From positions 67,739,747 to 67,803,746 of the forward strand of contig CM054135.1 in assembly GCA_028751875.1 (NCBI GenBank): a stretch of 64,000 bases of DNA, in the 5' to 3' direction. Shown here one piece after another: positions 46,346-64,000 of the stretch (the first letter of the stretch is position 1; every line of letters starts with the position of its first letter). The DNA is from Rapana venosa. Lineage: Eukaryota > Mollusca > Gastropoda > Neogastropoda > Muricidae. The notes under the pieces were generated by a model that was given only the letters and a program-made list of their open reading frames with translations, had not been told where the DNA came from and did no database searches. Made by a program: the position numbers and the translations under genes.

Positions 46346-48311
46346 TATCTATCTATCTATCTGTCCCGTAGTCTGACGACCGTGGGGGCACCCTCAAAGA
46401 CTCAGCAACCAGTTCCCTCCATTCTTCTCTCTGTTCTGCCTTTCTCAGGGTTTTGTTGAGTTCTAGGCCTGTCCATTCACTGATGTTATCCTCCCAGCTC
46501 TTCCTTGGTCTGCCTCTTCTTCTTCCTCCTTGGACAGTGCCTTGCAAAACTGTCTTTGTAATTCCTTGGGATCTTGTGACATGCCCATACCACTTAAGTT
46601 TACGCTTTTTCACGATCGTTAGAAGGTTCTCATAGGGTCCAATGGTTTGCTGGATTCTGTTATGCACACTTTCGTTGCTTATGTGGTCTTTGTAGGAGAT
46701 GCCAAGGAGTCTCCGAAAGCATCTCATCTCCACTGCCTGTACTCTCCTCTCCAAATCTGCAGTCAGGGTCCATGATTCACAGGCATACAGAAATATGGAT
46801 ATGACAAGGGAGCGCATTAGTCTGATCTTGGAGATAAGTGAGATATTCTTATCTCTCCAGATGGCGTTTAGTTTTGACAAAGCTGTTATTGTCTGTGCAG
46901 TCCTGCATACTACTTCTGGCTTGGATCCCTGGTCTGATACAATGGCTCCCAGGTACTTGAAGCTTTGAACTGTTTCCAGCTTCTGGTCATTAACCCTGAT
47001 ATCAGTGCTAATGCCGTTGGTGTTATTAGTCATCAGTTTGGTCTTCTCTGCACTGATTTCCATGCCGTATGTTTTGGAGGCCTTATCCAAGTGTTCTGTA
47101 AGGCTGGCAAGCTCTTTTTCTGATCCTGCTATTCCATCAATGTCATCTGCGAAGCGGAGGTTTGTGATCGTTCTGCCACCAATGCTGACTGATCCTTCAT
47201 GATGTTCCAGTGCATCAGCCATGATTCTCTCAAGGAAGATGTTGAAAAGGGTGGGTGAGAGTAGACAGCCCTGCCTTACTCCAACTGTTGTTCGAAACCA
47301 TTCTCCAATGTTGTTGTTGTAGTACACTGCACTGGTGGCCTCGCTGTACAGCTGTTTGATGACTCTGATCAGGTTTGCATTGATGCTGTACAAGTTCATG
47401 GTTGCCCACAAAGCCGCATGCCACACCCTGTCAAATGCCTTCTTAAAATCGATAAATACGTGGTATAGGTCTTGTTGATGTTGAAGGTACCGCTCACATA
47501 GTATTCTGAGGTTGAATATCTGTTCTGTTGTGCTGCGCCCTGCTCTGAAACCTGCTTGTTCCTCAGCAATGATGGTCTCTGCTTGTGGCTTCAGTCTATT
47601 CAATATTATCTGCAGCATGACCTTGCTTGGGTGACATATGAGGCTGATTGTGCGGTAATTATGGCATTGTTGTAGATTTCCTTTCTTGGGGAGGGTGATG
47701 ATGAGCGACTGCGTCCATGGTGTTGGCCATTTTCCTGTCTGCCAGATCTTGTTGCAGATTCTTAGTAGGGCGCTGATCATGGCTTCCCCTCCAGCTTGGA
47801 CCAACTCAGCTGGAATGTTGTCAGCCCCTGCTGACTTCCCCTTTTTCAGCGATCTGACTGCTGTTTCCACTTCTTCTCGGAGGATAGGGTGACTGTCTGT
47901 GTCTTTGCTTTCGGGTACATTAAGGACTTCTGGATCTCCTGCGGTTCTATAGTTATACAGGTCGGAGCAGTATTCTGTCCATCTGTTCAGAATATCCTGG
48001 TCGTCAGTGAGACACTTCCCATTTTTGTCCTGGATTGTTAAACCTTTTCTCTGTTTCGTGCTAGTCAGGTCTTTCACCAGCTGATATGCTTTCTTGCTAT
48101 TGCTTTTCTTGATGTTCTCTTCAATGTCTTGGCACTGTTCACCGATCCATTTCTCTTTTGCCTCCGTCATGGACTTCCTGATTCTTTTGTTGACTGCCCT
48201 ATATTGTTCTGCTCTTTCTTTTGTTTCATTTTTCTTTTTCTTCAACTCTCTACGCTTGTCGCATAGTTGTAGGATGTTAGGTGTGACCCATGGTTTTTTG
48301 GAACATACGTT
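46346..48311 (-). mobile_element. RTE-like LINE, 5'-truncated, with intact reverse-transcriptase ORF and (ATAG)n tail
   Basis: The minus-strand frame is open from about 48311 (KKPWVTPNILQLCDKRREL) to the stop at 46353. Counting from 48245 (630 residues), the features are PILREEVETAVRSLKKGKSAG near 119-140, TLPKKGN (184-190), EEQAGFRAGRS (228-238), FIDFKKAFDRVW (264-275), GVRQGCLLSP (322-331), FADD (365-368), then KYLG and a basic GRRRGRPRKSW near the end. These are successive reverse-transcriptase blocks of a non-LTR element. The apurinic endonuclease normally upstream is missing. The element ends in (ATAG)n (46346-46362), as RTE elements end in short tandem repeats. The clade is inferred. 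The clean ORF suggests a recent insertion. Confidence 0.8.
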
Positions 48312-48577
48312 TCATAATTTTCATGCCTAACACATGTGTGCAGACTTCAGCATCAATCCTAAACAAAGCCTTCAAAGGGTCGGTTTTTTGTTTTTGTTTT
48401 ATTAGAACAATGTAACATAAATAAGTAAGGAAGATAAAGCGGGATGAGGAAATTTCCTTGTAGTATATGTAGGTACTTTGACAGGAAAATATATACTTCT
48501 GGGTCATTTTATCTGGCTAATACTAGGCCTACCCCCCACCCTTCTCTTCCCCACCCAGGGTGGACATTCCTAAGCAA

Positions 48578-48700
48578 GGTTAGGCTAACCGCGCGAACTT
48601 GGCAGGGGAGGTGACGCTTGATAGTAACGGAAGTTAGCAACATGGGCACGCGGGTGCTGGAAGAACAGTCCACGCTACAGCGATCGGTAGTACCTAAAAA
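48578..48700 (+). promoter_or_regulatory. CpG-rich patch: candidate promoter/5' UTR exon of the myosin gene
   Basis: Compared with its surroundings this patch is rich in CpG (GCGCG, GACG, ACGG, CACGCGG, GCGATCG). It has a GGTTAG-G-CTAACC inverted repeat (48578-48590) and an ETS-like CGGAAGT (48628-48634). CG|GTAGTA at 48686/48687 could be a donor joining the acceptor CTTACAG just before 49660. All of this is inference. Confidence 0.3.
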
Positions 48701-49106
48701 ATGATCGCAAACCTTAACACTTTTCCTTTGGAACTAACCCATGGCTGTATACATTGATCACACACAATCATGGCTTTAACAGTAATTTGTCCCAGCAGTT
48801 TTGTCAGCAAGCTAACATTTCGTAATTCTTGTCAATAAAAACAATAGTGCATAAGTAATACTAATATAGTAATAATTACTGATCCATTTTAAAAGCTCAG
48901 AACTTGGAAGTTACAAATGCATAGTATTTTACAAAACTGATTCGTTAATAACTTGTCAGCGACTGAACTTATTGTTTTGAATCGGCAAACGCTCTGGACA
49001 TCAATGATGAAGCAATCTGGATAATAGTGGACTTGCAAAGCATAAATCTATTGTGTCCCATCATTGTATTGTTTTACATTGTTTTGTATGGTGTGTCACA
49101 CTCAGT

Positions 49107-49484
49107 CTCGGGAGATTTCTCTGTGTGATATTTGGGATGCTTTGCCCAGGAAAATCCATCACCACAAGAGCAGCACCACCCCACCCTCATTTTCTTCTTT
49201 CTTTTGTCTTTCATTAAAAAAAAAAAGAAAAAAAAAAGACTTTTTGGCATGAATATTTGTTTCCCCATGAGAGTGGCTTCCCCCCCAACATATTTTGCCA
49301 GGAACAACTCTCTTATTGCCCTGGGTTCTTTTATGTGCACAAAATGTATGTGAAAGACTAGCACTAGATCACCACTTATGGTCTAGTGAATGGGGGAAAA
49401 GTTTGGGTTCAAATGGGGATCAAACACACAGACTCTTATTCTCGAAAAGTTGCTTTACTTGTAGACCATTGATCCCCCATTTAA
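49107..49484 (-). repeat. Dispersed repeat family H
   Basis: GGGAGATTTCT...TTGGGATGCTTTGCCCA, ATGAGAGTGGCTTC and TTTTGCCAGGAACAAC recur in weaker form at 36745-36795 and 37170-37335. The right end reads GGGGGATCAATGGTCTACAA on the minus strand, which looks tRNA-like. Probably another SINE. Confidence 0.45.
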
Positions 49485-49696
49485 AAAGAAAAAGGAAAAT
49501 CGGTTTCACGTATGTGTGAACACACTACATGCATGTTTATTGAAGTAAATGGAAAATTCTTGTATGTCTGCATGGCGTGAAAAAAGCACAAGCATCAACC
49601 TCTTGCATTATCTGTCATCATTTTTAGTACAGGTTTAAATTTGTTATGCAAACCTTACAGATATGCCAGCACTGTTGAGTATAAAACCGAGCCAAG

Positions 49697-64000
<14,304 letters not shown>

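Larger units (their letters stand above)
42513..49656. other. Intergenic region between the HEAT-repeat and myosin genes
   Basis: It holds (CA)n at 42906-42990, a (GA)n/(CA)n block at 43900-44290 with a tandem duplication of about 75 bp, a LINE tail at 44526-44938, poly-C tracts at 44660-44702 and 46150-46178, the RTE-like LINE at 46346-48311, a CpG-rich patch at 48578-48700, and repeat family H at 49107-49484. I see no host protein gene in it. Confidence 0.6.

Overview
This is a stretch of animal nuclear DNA. Genes are split into many short coding exons (about 50 to 420 nt) separated by long AT-rich introns, with GT-AG splice sites, abundant (CA)n, (GA)n and (CT)n microsatellites, and many tRNA-derived SINE and non-LTR LINE remnants. 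The repeat types and protein families suggest a lophotrochozoan, most likely a mollusc (probably a gastropod). That is inference; I could not search a database.

Layout. (1) 1335-5352 (+): the last four visible coding exons of a tetraspanin, covering the second half of the large extracellular loop, TM4 and a short tail ending in YEVV. Its long 3' UTR probably runs to AATAAA signals near 7965-8000. (2) 8.0-14.1 kb: intergenic DNA with SINE and LINE pieces and a possible 5' region of the next gene. (3) 14139-42501 (+): a gene I could assemble completely. It has 25 coding exons whose phases all agree, giving 3396 nt (1131 residues plus stop), with a charged, probably disordered N-terminal half and a C-terminal block of HEAT-type helical repeats. 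It resembles HEATR4-type proteins, and the name is tentative. AATAAA lies 5 nt after the stop. (4) 42.5-49.6 kb: intergenic, with a long intact reverse-transcriptase ORF (minus strand) of a 5'-truncated LINE and a CpG-rich patch at 48.58-48.70 kb that may be the next gene's first exon. (5) 49697-64000 (+): the first 15 coding exons (616 codons, all in phase) of a divergent unconventional myosin motor, which continues past the window. The P-loop is canonical, but switch I and switch II are altered. A class XX (Dachs-like) assignment is my best guess.

The most striking signal is in the myosin gene. Two unrelated minisatellites sit directly on two of its 3' splice sites and are built from splice-site sequence. 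The array at 58.53-59.97 kb repeats a 53-bp unit made of the last 14 nt of the intron, including the AG, plus the first 39 nt (13 codons) of the downstream exon, about 27 times. The array at 55.29-56.05 kb repeats a unit of about 33 bp ending in the same TTGCAG|AGATGAAAG that forms the next exon boundary. Each array therefore offers many copies of its own acceptor. The same gene also carries a decayed copy of one of its exons (51063-51192).

Repeats account for much of the rest: a tRNA-derived SINE with perfect target-site duplications (three full copies, one truncated), a second composite SINE family, a LINE tail family ending in (ATT)n, RTE-like LINE pieces, and several unnamed dispersed families.
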